From NCBI RefSeq assembly GCF_004152865.1, contig NZ_SEOO01000002.1, forward strand, positions 62,001 to 126,000: a DNA stretch of 64,000 nucleotides, given 5' to 3'. Position 1 is the stretch's first letter. Every line of letters starts with the position of its first letter. The notes under the pieces were generated by a model. It saw nothing but the letters and a program-made list of their open reading frames with translations. It was not told where the DNA came from and did not search any database. The DNA comes from Sphingobium cupriresistens. Its GTDB lineage: Bacteria; Pseudomonadota; Alphaproteobacteria; Sphingomonadales; Sphingomonadaceae. Position numbers and translations under genes: made by a program. Below, piece after piece: positions 23,589 to 36,094 of this stretch.

Positions 23589-26351
23589 TCACGCTCGCTC
23601 CAGCGCCTCGCCCACTTCGCCGCCGGCGGCCTCCAGCAAGCGCCGCTCCAGCGTCTGCAACCGCGCCTTGCTCTCAATCTTTCCGCCGAAAAGGTCGGTG
23701 ACGTAGAAGGTGTCGACCGCCCGCTCGCCATAGGTGGCGACATGGGCGCTGTGGACAGTGACCTTCGACTGGAACAGCGCATTGGCCAGGCTGAACAGCA
23801 GCGCGGGCCGGTCGCGCGCATTGACCTCGACCACGGTGAAGCGGTTCGACGCCTTGTTGTCGATCAGCACATTGGGTTCGATGCGGAAGGCTTCGGCGCG
23901 GGTCCGGGGAAGCGGGCGCGCCGCCAGTTTGGTGATCATCCGGTGCCGGTTGGACAGCGAATCCTCGATCGCATTGCGGATGCGCTTCAACTGGTCGGGG
24001 CTGTGGAATGCGCCGCCCAGCGGGTCCTGGACCAGGAAATTGTCGATCGCCACGCCATCGCGCGTCGTGTGGATGCGCGCGTCGATGATATTGCCGCCGG
24101 CCAGATGGATGGCGCCAGCGACGCGATAGAAGAGACCCGGATGGTCCGCGGCATAGACCGTCACCAAGGTCGCCCCGCGCTGCGGATAATATTGCGCGGC
24201 GATCGATAGCGGGGATTCGCCCGCCGCCAATATATGCTGCGCATTGTGGAACAATATGTCGTCAGGTTCGGCGATCCAATAGGATTCGGGCAGCCGCTTG
24301 CTGAACGCGGCGAAGGCGTCGTCGTCAATGCCAAGCGCCCGTTGCAGCGTTTCCTGCTTCACGATCACTCTTTCGCCACGCCCCTTCTGCTTATGGCCCA
24401 GCCGCAGCACCTCTTCGGCGGATTCATACAGGTCGCCCAGCAACTGGCGCTTCCAGCTATTCCACACCCCCGGTCCCACCGCGCGGATGTCCACCACCGT
24501 CAGGCACAGGAGCAGCCGCAGTCGTTCCGGGCTTTGCACCACATCGACGAAGTCGAGGATCGTCTTATAGTCCGACAGATCGCGCTTGAAGGCGGTGGCC
24601 GACATCAGCAGATGATAGCGCACCAGCCAGGCGACCGTCTCCGTTTCAGCTGGAGTCAGCCCCAAGCGTGGGCACAGATGCTCGGCCACTTCCGCGCCCA
24701 GCAGGCTATGGTCGCCGCCGCGCCCCTTGGCGATATCGTGCAGCAGGACGGAAACGTAGAGGACGCGCCGCGACAGGATCTTGCCCATCAGGTCGGTCGC
24801 CAGCGGATGATCCTGCGGCAACTCGCCCTTCTCGATCCGCGACAGCAGACCGACGGCGCGGATGGTATGCTCATCGACCGTATAATGATGATACATGTCG
24901 AACTGCATCTGCGCGACGACGCGGCGAAAATCGGGCACGAACCGGCCGAACACGGTCGATTCGTTCATCCAGCGCAGCACCGTTTCGGGATCGCGCGGGC
25001 TGGTCAGCACTTGCAGAAAAGCCGCATTGGCGCGCGCATCCTTGCGGATTTTGGCGGTGATCAGGCCCGCGTCGCGGCTTGCCGCGCGGATCGCGCTGGG
25101 GTGGATCTGCAACCCGTGCTTGTCCGCCACGGCGAATATTTCCAGCAACCGCACCGGGTCCGCCTGGAAAAAATCGTCGCTCGGCAGGCTGAGGCGCCCG
25201 CGTTCCAGCACGAACCCGTCCAGCTTCTTGGGCCGGCGGAAGATGGACGGAATGTAGCGCCGGCCCTTCTCCGCCATCTGATCGTCCAGATGCGCCAGGA
25301 ACACGGCGGTCAGGTCGCCCACGATCTTCGCGTTCAGGAAATAATAGCGCATGAAGCGCTCGACCCCGGACCGGCCGGCGCGCCCGGTGAAGCGCATCCG
25401 CGTCGCGGTCTCCAGTTGCAGGTCGAAGGTCAGCCGGTCCTCGGCGCGCCCGGTGATGGTGTGCAGGTGGCATCGCACCGCCCACAGGAAATCCTCGGCC
25501 TTCTGGAACTGGCGCAGTTCCAGTTGGGTCAACAAGCCGACATCGACCAGCTCGGCGACTGAACGCACCCGGTTCACATATTTGCCGATCCAGAAGAGCG
25601 TGTGCAGGTCGCGCAGACCGCCTTTGCCTTCCTTCACATTGGGTTCCACGACATAGCGGCTGTCACCCATCCGCTTGTGCCGTTCCTCGCGCTCCTCCAG
25701 CTTTTCGGTGACGAAGGCGCGGGCGTTGCCCTGCATCACTTCGGCGTCGAACCGGACCGACGTCTCCTCATACAGCGCCCGGTCGCCCCAGACGTAGCGC
25801 GCCTCCAGCAATGCGGTACGCACGGTCAGGTCGGCCTTGGCCATCCGCATCGTCTCATCGATCGACCGGCTGCTATGCCCGACCTTCAGCCCCAGATCCC
25901 ACAGCGAATAGAGCATGGATTCGATGACCTGCTCGGTCCATCCGGTCGGCTTCCACGGGGTGATGAAGCCGATATCGACGTCGCTGTGCGGCGCCATTTC
26001 GCCCCGGCCGTATCCCCCGACCGCGATCAGGGCGATCCGTTCGCCGGTGCTGCGATTGCCCGCCGGATAGAGGTGATGCGTCGTCGCGTCGTAGAGCAGG
26101 CGCAATATCTGGTCGATCAGGAAGGCGAAGGCGGTCACGGATTCGCGCCCGCGCGTCGGCTTGGCTTCCAGCCGCCGCGCCACCTCGGCCCGGCCCTCGT
26201 CCAGCGCCGCCTTCAATTCCTGGACGATAGCGGCGCGCAGCCGCGCGCTATCGCCCCGATGCTCCATCGCCAGGGCATTGATCGTGTCGGAAATTGCGCG
26301 CCGGTCGATGATCGCGCGGCGCGATCCCAGCGCGGGGAACTGCATGACCAT
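23589..26351 (-). CDS. glnD: [Protein-PII] uridylyltransferase / uridylyl-removing enzyme
   Basis: 920 aa, normal full length. The nucleotidyltransferase domain has GGYGRGEMAPHSDVDIGF near residue 115. The HD hydrolase domain has VLLHDIAKGRGGDHSLLG near 505. Two C-terminal ACT domains (about 720-800 and 835-910) sense glutamine. It uridylylates PII when nitrogen is scarce and removes UMP when glutamine is high. It starts 9 bases after the mutS stop, so mutS-glnD is one leftward transcript, an order common in alphaproteobacteria. Starts at residue 1 or 3 are both possible. Confidence 0.95.
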   Translation of the reverse strand: MVMQFPALGSRRAIIDRRAISDTINALAMEHRGDSARLRAAIVQELKAALDEGRAEVARRLEAKPTRGRESVTAFAFLIDQILRLLYDATTHHLYPAGNRSTGERIALIAVGGYGRGEMAPHSDVDIGFITPWKPTGWTEQVIESMLYSLWDLGLKVGHSSRSIDETMRMAKADLTVRTALLEARYVWGDRALYEETSVRFDAEVMQGNARAFVTEKLEEREERHKRMGDSRYVVEPNVKEGKGGLRDLHTLFWIGKYVNRVRSVAELVDVGLLTQLELRQFQKAEDFLWAVRCHLHTITGRAEDRLTFDLQLETATRMRFTGRAGRSGVERFMRYYFLNAKIVGDLTAVFLAHLDDQMAEKGRRYIPSIFRRPKKLDGFVLERGRLSLPSDDFFQADPVRLLEIFAVADKHGLQIHPSAIRAASRDAGLITAKIRKDARANAAFLQVLTSPRDPETVLRWMNESTVFGRFVPDFRRVVAQMQFDMYHHYTVDEHTIRAVGLLSRIEKGELPQDHPLATDLMGKILSRRVLYVSVLLHDIAKGRGGDHSLLGAEVAEHLCPRLGLTPAETETVAWLVRYHLLMSATAFKRDLSDYKTILDFVDVVQSPERLRLLLCLTVVDIRAVGPGVWNSWKRQLLGDLYESAEEVLRLGHKQKGRGERVIVKQETLQRALGIDDDAFAAFSKRLPESYWIAEPDDILFHNAQHILAAGESPLSIAAQYYPQRGATLVTVYAADHPGLFYRVAGAIHLAGGNIIDARIHTTRDGVAIDNFLVQDPLGGAFHSPDQLKRIRNAIEDSLSNRHRMITKLAARPLPRTRAEAFRIEPNVLIDNKASNRFTVVEVNARDRPALLFSLANALFQSKVTVHSAHVATYGERAVDTFYVTDLFGGKIESKARLQTLERRLLEAAGGEVGEALERA

Positions 26352-26360
26352 TTGCTGTCT

Positions 26361-29006
<2,646 letters not shown>

Positions 29007-29144
29007 GGCCAAAGCCGATAGCCTGATCCTCCCCCCGAAACCAGCGCTTCGCCCAAGCGGCCAGAAAATTGCGCGTCTCGCACTTGCCCACAGGATAATG
29101 TTACCGCTAGGGCCGCCCTGTTGTTCCAATATATGGGTGCCGCG

Positions 29145-31406
29145 ATGTCCGACAGATCGAATGTGGAATTTTCCGAGCGCGAGGCGCTGTTCTTCCACTC
29201 GACCGGACGCCCCGGCAAGATCGAGATCATCGCGTCGAAGCCGATGGCAACCCAGCGCGACCTGAGCCTTGCTTATTCCCCCGGCGTCGCGGTGCCGGTG
29301 CTGGCGATCGCGAAAGACCCGGCCTGCGCCTATGATTACACCGCCAAGGGCAATCTGGTCGCGGTCATCACCAACGGCACGGCGATTCTGGGCCTGGGCA
29401 ATCTCGGCGCGCTGGCGTCGAAGCCGGTGATGGAGGGCAAGGCGGTCCTCTTCAAACGCTTCGCCGACGTCGACAGCATCGATATCGAGTTGAAGACCGA
29501 GGATGTCGATCGCTTCATCGAGGCGGTCGAACTGATGGAGCCGACCTTCGGCGGCATCAACCTTGAGGATATCAAGGCCCCCGAATGTTTCATCATCGAA
29601 CAGACGCTCAAGGAGCGGATGAACATCCCGGTGTTTCATGACGACCAGCATGGCACCGCGATCATCGCGGCCGCCGGCGTCATCAACGCCGCGCTGCTGA
29701 CCGGGCGCGAGATGAAGGACATGAAGGTGGTGGTGAACGGCGCGGGCGCCGCCTCCATCAGCTGCACCGAACTGATCAAGGCGCTCGGCGTCCCCCATGA
29801 AAACGTCATCATGTGCGACAGCAAGGGCGTGATCTACCAGGGCCGCACCGAGGGCATGAACCAGTGGAAGTCGGCCCATGCCGTCCGCACCGACGCGCGG
29901 ACGCTGGCGGAAGCAGTCAAGGGCGCGGACGTGTTCCTGGGCCTTTCGGTCGCAGGCGCGATGACGCAGGATATGGTGAAGTCGATGGGGCCAAAGCCGA
30001 TCATCTTCGCCATGGCCAATCCCGATCCCGAAATTCTGCCGCCCGACGCCCATGCCGTCCGCCCCGACGTGATCGTCGCCACCGGCCGGTCGGACTTTCC
30101 CAACCAGGTCAACAACGTCCTGGGCTTCCCGTTCATCTTCCGCGGCGCGCTCGACGTGCGGGCGACCGGCATCAACGAAGCGATGAAGCTGGCCGCCGCC
30201 CACGCCATCGCCAATCTGGCGCGCGAACAGGTGCCGGAGGAAGTGGCCAAGGCCTATGGCCGATCGCACAGCTTCGGCCCGGACTATATCATCCCCGCGC
30301 CCTTCGACCCGCGCCTGATGGAGGTGGTGCCCGCAGCCGTCGCCCAGGCGGCGATGGAAACCGGCGTCGCGCAAAAGCCGATCGCGGACATGGCTGCCTA
30401 TCGCCAGTCCTTGAAGGCCCGGCTCAACCCGACCACCACCGTCCTCACCACCGCCTATGAAGTGGCGAAGGCCAATCCCAAGCGCGTCGTCTTCGCCGAA
30501 GCGGAAGAGGAAGTGGTGCTGCGCGCGGCGATCCAGTTCCGCGAGCTGGGCTATGGCATACCGGTGCTGGTCGGCCGCGGCGACGTGGTCGAAAAGCTTA
30601 AGGAACTGGGCGTCCGCGACCCCGAAAGCTTCGAACTGCACAACAGCGTCAATTCGCCGCTGGTGCCCGACATGGTCGACATGCTCTACGCCCGGCTCCA
30701 GCGCCGCGGCTATCTGCGCCGCGATTGCGAGCGGATGGTCAATCGCGATCGCAACATCTTCGGCACTTTGCTGGTCAAGATGGGCGTGGCCGATGCGATG
30801 ATCACCGGCATGACCCGCCCCTATGCGCAGACGCTGCGCGAAGTGAAGCGGGTGATGGACCCGGCGGCCGGCCGCACCCCCTTCGGCATCCATGTCATGG
30901 TGGCCAAGGACAAGACCGTGTTCCTGGCCGACACGACGGTCAACGAACGCCCTACCGCCAGCGAACTGGCCGACATCGCGGAAGGCACCGTGGCGGTCGC
31001 CCGCCGCATGGGGGTCGACCCGCGCGTCGCCTTCCTCTCCTATTCCAATTTCGGCAATCCGCCCGGCGCCTTCCTGGAAAATGTGCGCGGCGCGGTGAAG
31101 CTGCTCGACGAACGCGCTGTCGATTTCGAATATGAAGGCGAAATGACCGCCGACGTCGCGCTCAACCCCGCCGTCATGAAAAATTATCCGTTCAGCCGCC
31201 TGTCAGGCCCGGCCAACATCCTGGTCATGCCGGGGCTGCAATCGGCCAATATCTCGGCCAAGCTGCTGCGCGAACTGGGGGGCACGTCGATGATCGGGCC
31301 GGTGCTGGTCGGGATGGAAAAATCGGTGCAGATCGCCACCATGTCGTCCAATGCATCCGAACTGCTGACCTTGGCGGTGCTGGCGGCGGGCGGCGTCGCG
31401 CTCTGA
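29145..31406 (+). CDS. maeB: NADP-dependent malic enzyme with phosphotransacetylase-like domain
   Basis: 753 aa. The N-terminal malic enzyme domain (about 1-420) has [25 protein letters not shown] and [13 protein letters not shown] (NADP loop). The C-terminal 320 residues resemble phosphate acetyltransferase ([25 protein letters not shown]) but in MaeB enzymes serve regulation by acetyl-CoA rather than catalysis. It oxidatively decarboxylates malate to pyruvate, giving NADPH. I chose the third in-frame ATG (29145), which matches the family start [11 protein letters not shown]. Confidence 0.94.
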   Translation: MSDRSNVEFSEREALFFHSTGRPGKIEIIASKPMATQRDLSLAYSPGVAVPVLAIAKDPACAYDYTAKGNLVAVITNGTAILGLGNLGALASKPVMEGKAVLFKRFADVDSIDIELKTEDVDRFIEAVELMEPTFGGINLEDIKAPECFIIEQTLKERMNIPVFHDDQHGTAIIAAAGVINAALLTGREMKDMKVVVNGAGAASISCTELIKALGVPHENVIMCDSKGVIYQGRTEGMNQWKSAHAVRTDARTLAEAVKGADVFLGLSVAGAMTQDMVKSMGPKPIIFAMANPDPEILPPDAHAVRPDVIVATGRSDFPNQVNNVLGFPFIFRGALDVRATGINEAMKLAAAHAIANLAREQVPEEVAKAYGRSHSFGPDYIIPAPFDPRLMEVVPAAVAQAAMETGVAQKPIADMAAYRQSLKARLNPTTTVLTTAYEVAKANPKRVVFAEAEEEVVLRAAIQFRELGYGIPVLVGRGDVVEKLKELGVRDPESFELHNSVNSPLVPDMVDMLYARLQRRGYLRRDCERMVNRDRNIFGTLLVKMGVADAMITGMTRPYAQTLREVKRVMDPAAGRTPFGIHVMVAKDKTVFLADTTVNERPTASELADIAEGTVAVARRMGVDPRVAFLSYSNFGNPPGAFLENVRGAVKLLDERAVDFEYEGEMTADVALNPAVMKNYPFSRLSGPANILVMPGLQSANISAKLLRELGGTSMIGPVLVGMEKSVQIATMSSNASELLTLAVLAAGGVAL

Positions 31407-31515
31407 TCGGGCGCGCACCGTTCGCGGCTTACCTCCCGTCGGATATGTGTGCTTTGCACTTGCATGGTGCATGTTGCGCGCGCGAAAAGATTGATGACCC
31501 TTTCGGGAGCAAGAC

Positions 31516-32010
31516 ATGAGCGTAGCCAGTTTCGACAGTGCGACCTTCCGGCGAGTGCTGGGCCATTATCCGACCGGCGTGTGCGTCGTCACCGCGGTCG
31601 AGGCGGACGGCACGCCCGCCGCCATGGTGGTCGGTTCCTTCACCTCCGTCTCGCTCGAACCGCCGCTGGTGGCCTTCTTCCCCGCCAAAAGCTCGACCAG
31701 CTGGCCGCGCATCCAGGCGGTCGGCAAATTCTGCGTCAATGTCCTCGCCAGCGACCAGAAGCCGCTCTGTCGCCAGATCGCCGGTCCCGGTCCCGACAAG
31801 TTCGCCGGCATCGCCCATCGCGTCTCGGCCAACGGCTCGCCGATCCTCGACGATGTCGTCGCCTGGATCGACTGCACGCTCGATGCGGTGCATGAAGCGG
31901 GCGACCATGACATCGCGCTCGGCCGCGTCGTCGCGCTGGAAGTGGACCGTCCCGGCAGCCCGCTGCTCTTCTTCCAGGGCAATTACGGCGAATTTTCCCT
32001 GCTCGAATGA
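31516..32010 (+). CDS. Flavin reductase family protein
   Basis: 164 aa. The start FRRVLGHYPTGVCVVTA and the segments MVVGSFTSVSLEPPLVAFFP and FCVNVLASDQKPLCRQIAG are the FMN-binding split-barrel flavin reductase signature. Such proteins reduce FMN or FAD with NAD(P)H, usually for a two-component monooxygenase. No monooxygenase gene is nearby, so its partner is elsewhere or it acts as a general reductase. GGGAGCAAG just before the ATG serves as ribosome binding site. It is the only gene between maeB and the polysaccharide-type module. Confidence 0.88.
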   Translation: MSVASFDSATFRRVLGHYPTGVCVVTAVEADGTPAAMVVGSFTSVSLEPPLVAFFPAKSSTSWPRIQAVGKFCVNVLASDQKPLCRQIAGPGPDKFAGIAHRVSANGSPILDDVVAWIDCTLDAVHEAGDHDIALGRVVALEVDRPGSPLLFFQGNYGEFSLLE

Positions 32011-32070
32011 AGGAAGGGCGCGCGCCGCGCCGTCTCAGGGGGCATGGTGGATGACAGGAGGCGGCCCGTT

Positions 32071-32106
32071 TTTTCCGATAACGTCCGTTCGGACATATCG
32101 GGAAAA
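32071..32106. repeat. Imperfect palindrome upstream of the deacetylase module
   Basis: TTTTCCGATA (32071-32080) pairs with TATCGGGAAAA (32096-32106), and GTCC (32083-32086) with GGAC (32091-32094) inside. It lacks the U run of a terminator on either strand, so an operator or structured 5' leader for the gene at 32171 is as likely. Confidence 0.5.
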
Positions 32107-32170
32107 CATTACGCCTCCTTAACCCCGCTCATCTATTGCAGGCTTGTCGCCCCCTGACCGGACCGCCCCC

Positions 32171-33151
32171 ATGACCGCGCTGCTCATCACCATCGACACC
32201 GAACTGTCTTCTGCGCTGCACCATCGGGGCGTCAGCCTGGCGGACAATGTGGATCGCTCGATCTGGGGACTGGCGCAGGGCAGGCCCTATGGCATCGGCT
32301 GGCAGATGGACCTGCTCGAACGCCATGGCCTCAAGGGCGTCTTCTTCCTCGATCCAATGCCCGCGCTTGTCCATGGTGCCGCTTTTCTGGCGCCGATCGT
32401 GGGCGCGATCGTCGGGCGCGGACATGAAGTGCAGATGCACATCCACAGCGAATGGCTCGCCTGGGCGAAGGACTCGCCCGTCGGCGGCCGGCAGGGCCGT
32501 AATATCGGCGATTTTTCGCTCGCCGACCAGATCGTCCTGCTGGGCCTCGCCAAACAATGGCTGGAACAGGCGGGGGCGCCCGCCATCACCGCTTTTCGCG
32601 CCGGCAATTTCGGCGCCAATGACGATACGTTGCGCGCGCTGGCGACGCTCGGCCTCGCTTGGGACAGCAGCGTCAATCCCGCCTATCTCGGCCGCGAATG
32701 CGGCATCACCGCCGATCCCGCGCAGATCGGCGCGACACGATCGCAGGGCGTCGCCGAACTGCCCGTATCCGGCATCGCCGACCGCCCTGGCGGTTTCCGC
32801 CCGGCCCAAATCTGCGCCATGTCGGCCGCCGAAATGCGCGCCGGGATGCGCCACGCCGTGGGCGAAAGGCATGACGCCTTCGTCGTCGTCACCCATAGTT
32901 TCGAAATGCTCTCACGCGACCGCCAGCGCCCCAACCGCGCCGTCATGGCCCGGTTCGAGGCGCTGTGCCGGCAAGCCGCCCACCTGCCCGACATGCACGG
33001 CGCGGGCTTCAACGACCTCCCCGCCGACCTCGCCGACCGCCCGGCGCGCAGCCTCAGCCGGGCCGCGCCCAGCCAGTGGCGCACTGGCCTGCGCATGGCG
33101 GAGCAGGCCTGGGCGACCTGGCGCTACGAACACCGGCTGGTGCCTGCGTGA
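32171..33151 (+). CDS. NodB-like polysaccharide deacetylase family protein
   Basis: 326 aa from the ATG at 32171. Divergent NodB motifs: LLITIDTEL near the N-terminus (metal Asp), GHEVQMHIHSEWL (His ligands), FRAGNFGANDDTLRALATLGLAWDSSV and a late VVVTHSFEML with His. This set is closer to the WbmS-like deacetylases in surface-polysaccharide loci than to chitin deacetylases. No signal peptide, so it probably acts in the cytoplasm on a lipid-linked or nucleotide-linked sugar. Its stop overlaps the GTG start of the ATP-grasp gene. Confidence 0.8.
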   Translation: MTALLITIDTELSSALHHRGVSLADNVDRSIWGLAQGRPYGIGWQMDLLERHGLKGVFFLDPMPALVHGAAFLAPIVGAIVGRGHEVQMHIHSEWLAWAKDSPVGGRQGRNIGDFSLADQIVLLGLAKQWLEQAGAPAITAFRAGNFGANDDTLRALATLGLAWDSSVNPAYLGRECGITADPAQIGATRSQGVAELPVSGIADRPGGFRPAQICAMSAAEMRAGMRHAVGERHDAFVVVTHSFEMLSRDRQRPNRAVMARFEALCRQAAHLPDMHGAGFNDLPADLADRPARSLSRAAPSQWRTGLRMAEQAWATWRYEHRLVPA

Positions 33152-34362
33152 CCGCGTTTCCGGGCGTTCTGCTTCTGGGTATGGAAAATGCGATCGCCCT
33201 GACGGTCGTGCGCGAACTGGGCGGCCATGGCGTGCCGGTCCATGGCATCGCCCGCAGCGCGACGTCGATCGGGGCGGCATCGCGCCATTGCGCCGACTGG
33301 ACGATGCGCCCGGCTGGCCCGATCGCCGACTGGCTGCCCGGCCTGATCGCCCGCACCGGCGCGCGAGCGGTGCTGGCGATTTCCGAATCCGACCCGATCG
33401 AACTGGCCGCCCTGCCGCCGATGATCGGCGACTGCCATCTCCTCGTCCCCCGACCCGAACCGCTTGGCCGGGTGCTTGACAAGCTGCAGACGCTCCATGC
33501 CGCCGCGGTCGCCGGGCTGCGCGTGCCGCAGACCTGGCAACCGCGCGCGGGCGAGGATTTCGCCGCCCGCGCCGCCCAGATGCGCTATCCGCTCGTCGCC
33601 AAATGGGCCAATCCGCCGGACATCATGGCGGTGCTGGCGCAGGCGGGGCTGGAGTGGATCAAGACCGACTATGTCCGCACGCCTGACGAACTGGTCGCGC
33701 TATTGCACCGCTATGCCCCGGTCGGCCGCTGGCCGCTGATCCAGCAATATTGCCGCGGCGTCGGCCTTGGCCAGATGCTCTACATGCAGGACGGACAGGC
33801 GACGCTACGCTTCCAGCATCGCCGCCTGCACGAATGGCCGCCCGAAGGCGGCGTATCGACCCTGTGCCGCGCCGAGCCTGCGGATGCGCATGGCGCGCAG
33901 ATGGCGCTCTCGGAAAAGCTGCTGCGCGCGCTCGATTGGGAAGGGCAGGCGATGGTCGAATATCGCTACGAGCCCGACAGCGGCCGCTACTGGCTGATGG
34001 AAGTCAATGGCCGCTTCTGGGGCAGCCTGCCGCTCGCGCGCCATTGCGGCGCCGATTTCGCCTGGGAAGCCTATCGCCGCAAGGTGCTGGGCCGGACCGA
34101 TGTCGCCCCCCCGCCGCGCGACGATGTGCGCGCGCGCTACATGGTGCCGGAAACCAAGCGGCTGGCGCGCGTCCTGCTGGCGCCCGGCCGCATCGGCGAT
34201 CCCTTCTTCCGCCGTCGCCCGCTATTCGACCTCGCCAGCTATCTGCTCGCCTTTTTCGACCCGCGTACTCGCTACTATGTCTTCAGCGGTTCCGACGTGG
34301 GGCCTTGGCTGCGCGACATGGGACAGATCGTCAGGAAAGCCGTGCGCCGGGAAAGGCGCTGA
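33148..34362 (+). CDS. ATP-grasp family ligase
   Basis: 404 aa from a GTG at 33148 that overlaps the previous stop (GTGA). The N-terminus PGVLLLGMENAIALTVVRELGGHGVPVHGI is a preATP-grasp Rossmann fold; the grasp domain has RYPLVAKWANPP, WPLIQQYCRGVG and the metal-binding LMEVNGRFWGSLPLA. Such carboxylate-amine ligases join an amino group to an acylphosphate made with ATP. With a deacetylase upstream that would free an amino group, amidation of a sugar amine is an attractive inference. Its 3' end overlaps the convergent phosphatase gene by 32 bases. Confidence 0.82.
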   Translation: MTAFPGVLLLGMENAIALTVVRELGGHGVPVHGIARSATSIGAASRHCADWTMRPAGPIADWLPGLIARTGARAVLAISESDPIELAALPPMIGDCHLLVPRPEPLGRVLDKLQTLHAAAVAGLRVPQTWQPRAGEDFAARAAQMRYPLVAKWANPPDIMAVLAQAGLEWIKTDYVRTPDELVALLHRYAPVGRWPLIQQYCRGVGLGQMLYMQDGQATLRFQHRRLHEWPPEGGVSTLCRAEPADAHGAQMALSEKLLRALDWEGQAMVEYRYEPDSGRYWLMEVNGRFWGSLPLARHCGADFAWEAYRRKVLGRTDVAPPPRDDVRARYMVPETKRLARVLLAPGRIGDPFFRRRPLFDLASYLLAFFDPRTRYYVFSGSDVGPWLRDMGQIVRKAVRRERR

Positions 34363-34882
34363 CCAGCGCGCCGATCGCCCGATCGATCCGCGCCAAGCAG
34401 GTCGCCATATAGCGGTCGTCCAGCCCGTAGGGGTCATGCAGATGCGGCAGCATCGGCCGGGTCCAGCACCCCAGCAACAGGCGCGGCAGATCGGCCAGGC
34501 GCGGATCGGCGGCCAGCCGATGCAGTTGCCGCACCTCCATCGCCAGCAACAGGTCGCCTGCTTGCGGCACATAATCCTTCAGGTCGATCGCCTTATGGTC
34601 CGACAGGTCATGGCCCAACGCTCGCGCCGCCACGATCGCGGCGTCATGCGCGGCCCGCCCGGTGGTGGTGGACAGGCCGACGGACGCCGTGTTCAACCCG
34701 GCCTGCCGGCCCGCGACGTCGGCAAAGGCGCTGCGACAGATATTGCCCTGGCACACGAACACCAGCCGCCGCACCTGCGTCGGATTGGGTGCGCGGCTGG
34801 CCGACCGGCCGAGCAGGAGCTGCGGATAGGACAAAGCGAGGCGGACAAGCCCGCGAAAGGTGCCGAAGCGGGATCGGATCAA
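34331..34882 (-). CDS. Low-molecular-weight protein tyrosine phosphatase family protein
   Basis: 183 aa. The CX5R phosphate loop is VCQGNICRS (near residues 44-52), and the general-acid motif is HDPYGLDD toward the C-terminus, as in Wzb/Etp phosphatases that dephosphorylate capsule tyrosine kinases. An N-terminal extension of about 38 residues precedes the domain. Its tail overlaps the ATP-grasp gene end to end by 32 bases. Position beside a deacetylase and a ligase fits polysaccharide control, though no tyrosine kinase or glycosyltransferase is in the window. Confidence 0.85.
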   Translation of the reverse strand: MIRSRFGTFRGLVRLALSYPQLLLGRSASRAPNPTQVRRLVFVCQGNICRSAFADVAGRQAGLNTASVGLSTTTGRAAHDAAIVAARALGHDLSDHKAIDLKDYVPQAGDLLLAMEVRQLHRLAADPRLADLPRLLLGCWTRPMLPHLHDPYGLDDRYMATCLARIDRAIGALVSAFPGARLS

Positions 34883-34902
34883 CGCGCGGACCCTGTAAAA
34901 AT

Positions 34903-34994
34903 TGGCGGAGACGGAGGGATTCGAACCCTCGGTGGCCCCTTAAGGCCACGACGGTTTAGCAAACCGCTGGTTTCAGCCACTCACCCACGTCTCC
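34903..34994 (-). tRNA. tRNA-Ser (anticodon GCT)
   Basis: Read leftward, the acceptor GGAGACG pairs with CGTCTCC. The anticodon arm is GCGGT-TTGCTAA-ACCGT with anticodon GCT (reads AGC/AGU). A long variable arm (GTGGCC...GGCCAC) marks class II serine tRNA. The T loop is GGTTCGAATCC, and CCA is encoded at 34903-34905. No integrase or duplicated 3' end is seen nearby, so it is not an occupied attachment site within this window. Confidence 0.96.
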
Positions 34995-35216
34995 GCACGA
35001 AATTTGCCCACCCAGACAGGAAAGCAATGGCTGGCAGGGGCTATAGCGAGGGCTTTGCAGCATGGCAACGGGCTGTTTGCGGAATTTTTCGCCGTCTTTC
35101 CTCTTTCGTTCCGGCGCGGAATCGACTCAGGTCGCCGTTCGTTCATTGTCGTTTCAGCTTGCTGGTCGCAATGCCATGATATGACATTTAAGCGGGCTTT
35201 TCGGGGAGTATCGGGC

Positions 35217-36023
35217 ATGATCGGCATCAACGGGCAGATAGGGGGCCGTATCGCGCGCGCCACGGCGCTGGTCGCGGCGCTCGCGGGCATGGCGCTGACG
35301 CCGATCGCCGCCTCGGCGCAGGTCAAGACGATCGATCCCAATACGGCGATCGATTCCGACCTCGCGCCGCCGCCGCCGGTCAATAGCGTGCCGACCGATC
35401 CCGGCGTCGACAGCAGCGTCAATCAGGGCGTCAGTCCCGGCGTCACCCCCTATGAAGCGCCAGCCGGCAGCGCCGCCGGCAATACCGCCACCGGCGCGCC
35501 GGTGACGAGCAATTCGCCGCCTGCCGCCCTTTCGCCCGCCGAATCCTATCAGGAAGACGACCTGATCGGTGCGGCCGAAGGCGTGTTCGGCAAGGGCGCC
35601 GAAGGCCTCGCGGGCCTCATCGAAAAAGTGCTGAAGGATCAGGGCCGCCCCAACGCCTATATCGCCGGTCGCGAAGCGTCGGGCGCCTTTGTCGTGGGCC
35701 TGCGCTACGGTTCGGGCACGCTCAACCATAAGGTGGAGGGCAAGCGCGAAGTCTATTGGACCGGCCCGTCGATCGGCTTTGACGTCGGCGGCAATGCGGC
35801 CAACACCTTCGTCCTCGTCTATAATCTCTACGATACCCAGGATCTCTACCACCGCTTCCCCGCGGCGGAGGGCACCGCCTATCTGGTCGGCGGCTTCACC
35901 GCCTCCTATCTGCGCTGGGGCAATGTCGTGCTGATCCCTATCCGCCTGGGCGTCGGCTACCGCTTGGGCGTCAATGCGGGCTATATGAAGTTCAGCGAAA
36001 AGCGCACTTGGCTACCCTTCTAA
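35217..36023 (+). CDS. DUF1134 family envelope protein (EipA-like)
   Basis: 268 aa from the ATG at 35217, which has GGGGAG eight bases upstream; earlier ATGs lack one. The signal peptide ends at ASAQ (about residue 35). A Pro/Ser/Thr-rich linker follows to about 110, then the DUF1134 domain (EDDLIGAAEGVFGKGAEGLAGLIEKVLKDQ through YMKFSEKRTWLPF). In Brucella and Caulobacter relatives, EipA is a periplasmic protein needed for envelope integrity and linked genetically to O-polysaccharide and wall synthesis. It stands alone, converging on dinB. Confidence 0.85.
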   Translation: MIGINGQIGGRIARATALVAALAGMALTPIAASAQVKTIDPNTAIDSDLAPPPPVNSVPTDPGVDSSVNQGVSPGVTPYEAPAGSAAGNTATGAPVTSNSPPAALSPAESYQEDDLIGAAEGVFGKGAEGLAGLIEKVLKDQGRPNAYIAGREASGAFVVGLRYGSGTLNHKVEGKREVYWTGPSIGFDVGGNAANTFVLVYNLYDTQDLYHRFPAAEGTAYLVGGFTASYLRWGNVVLIPIRLGVGYRLGVNAGYMKFSEKRTWLPF

Positions 36024-36024
36024 T

Positions 36025-36084
36025 CCTCCCCGGTACGGGGAGGGGGACCGCCGCCGCAGGTGGTGGCGCAGGGCGCGCGCCACC
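36025..36084. repeat. Compound hairpin repeat between convergent genes
   Basis: CCTCCCCG (36025-36032), loop GTA, CGGGGAGG (36036-36043), then a second hairpin GGTGGCGC (36062-36069)/GCGCCACC (36077-36084). The first half with the following GGGACCGCCGCCGCAGGTGGTGG is a form of intergenic repeat common in sphingomonads. It lies between the DUF1134 gene and dinB. Confidence 0.65.
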
Positions 36085-36094
36085 CGCTCACCCC

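Noticed and set aside
34903-34994. tRNA-Ser as a genomic island attachment site
   Set aside because: No integrase, no repeated tRNA 3' end and no change in gene style on either side.
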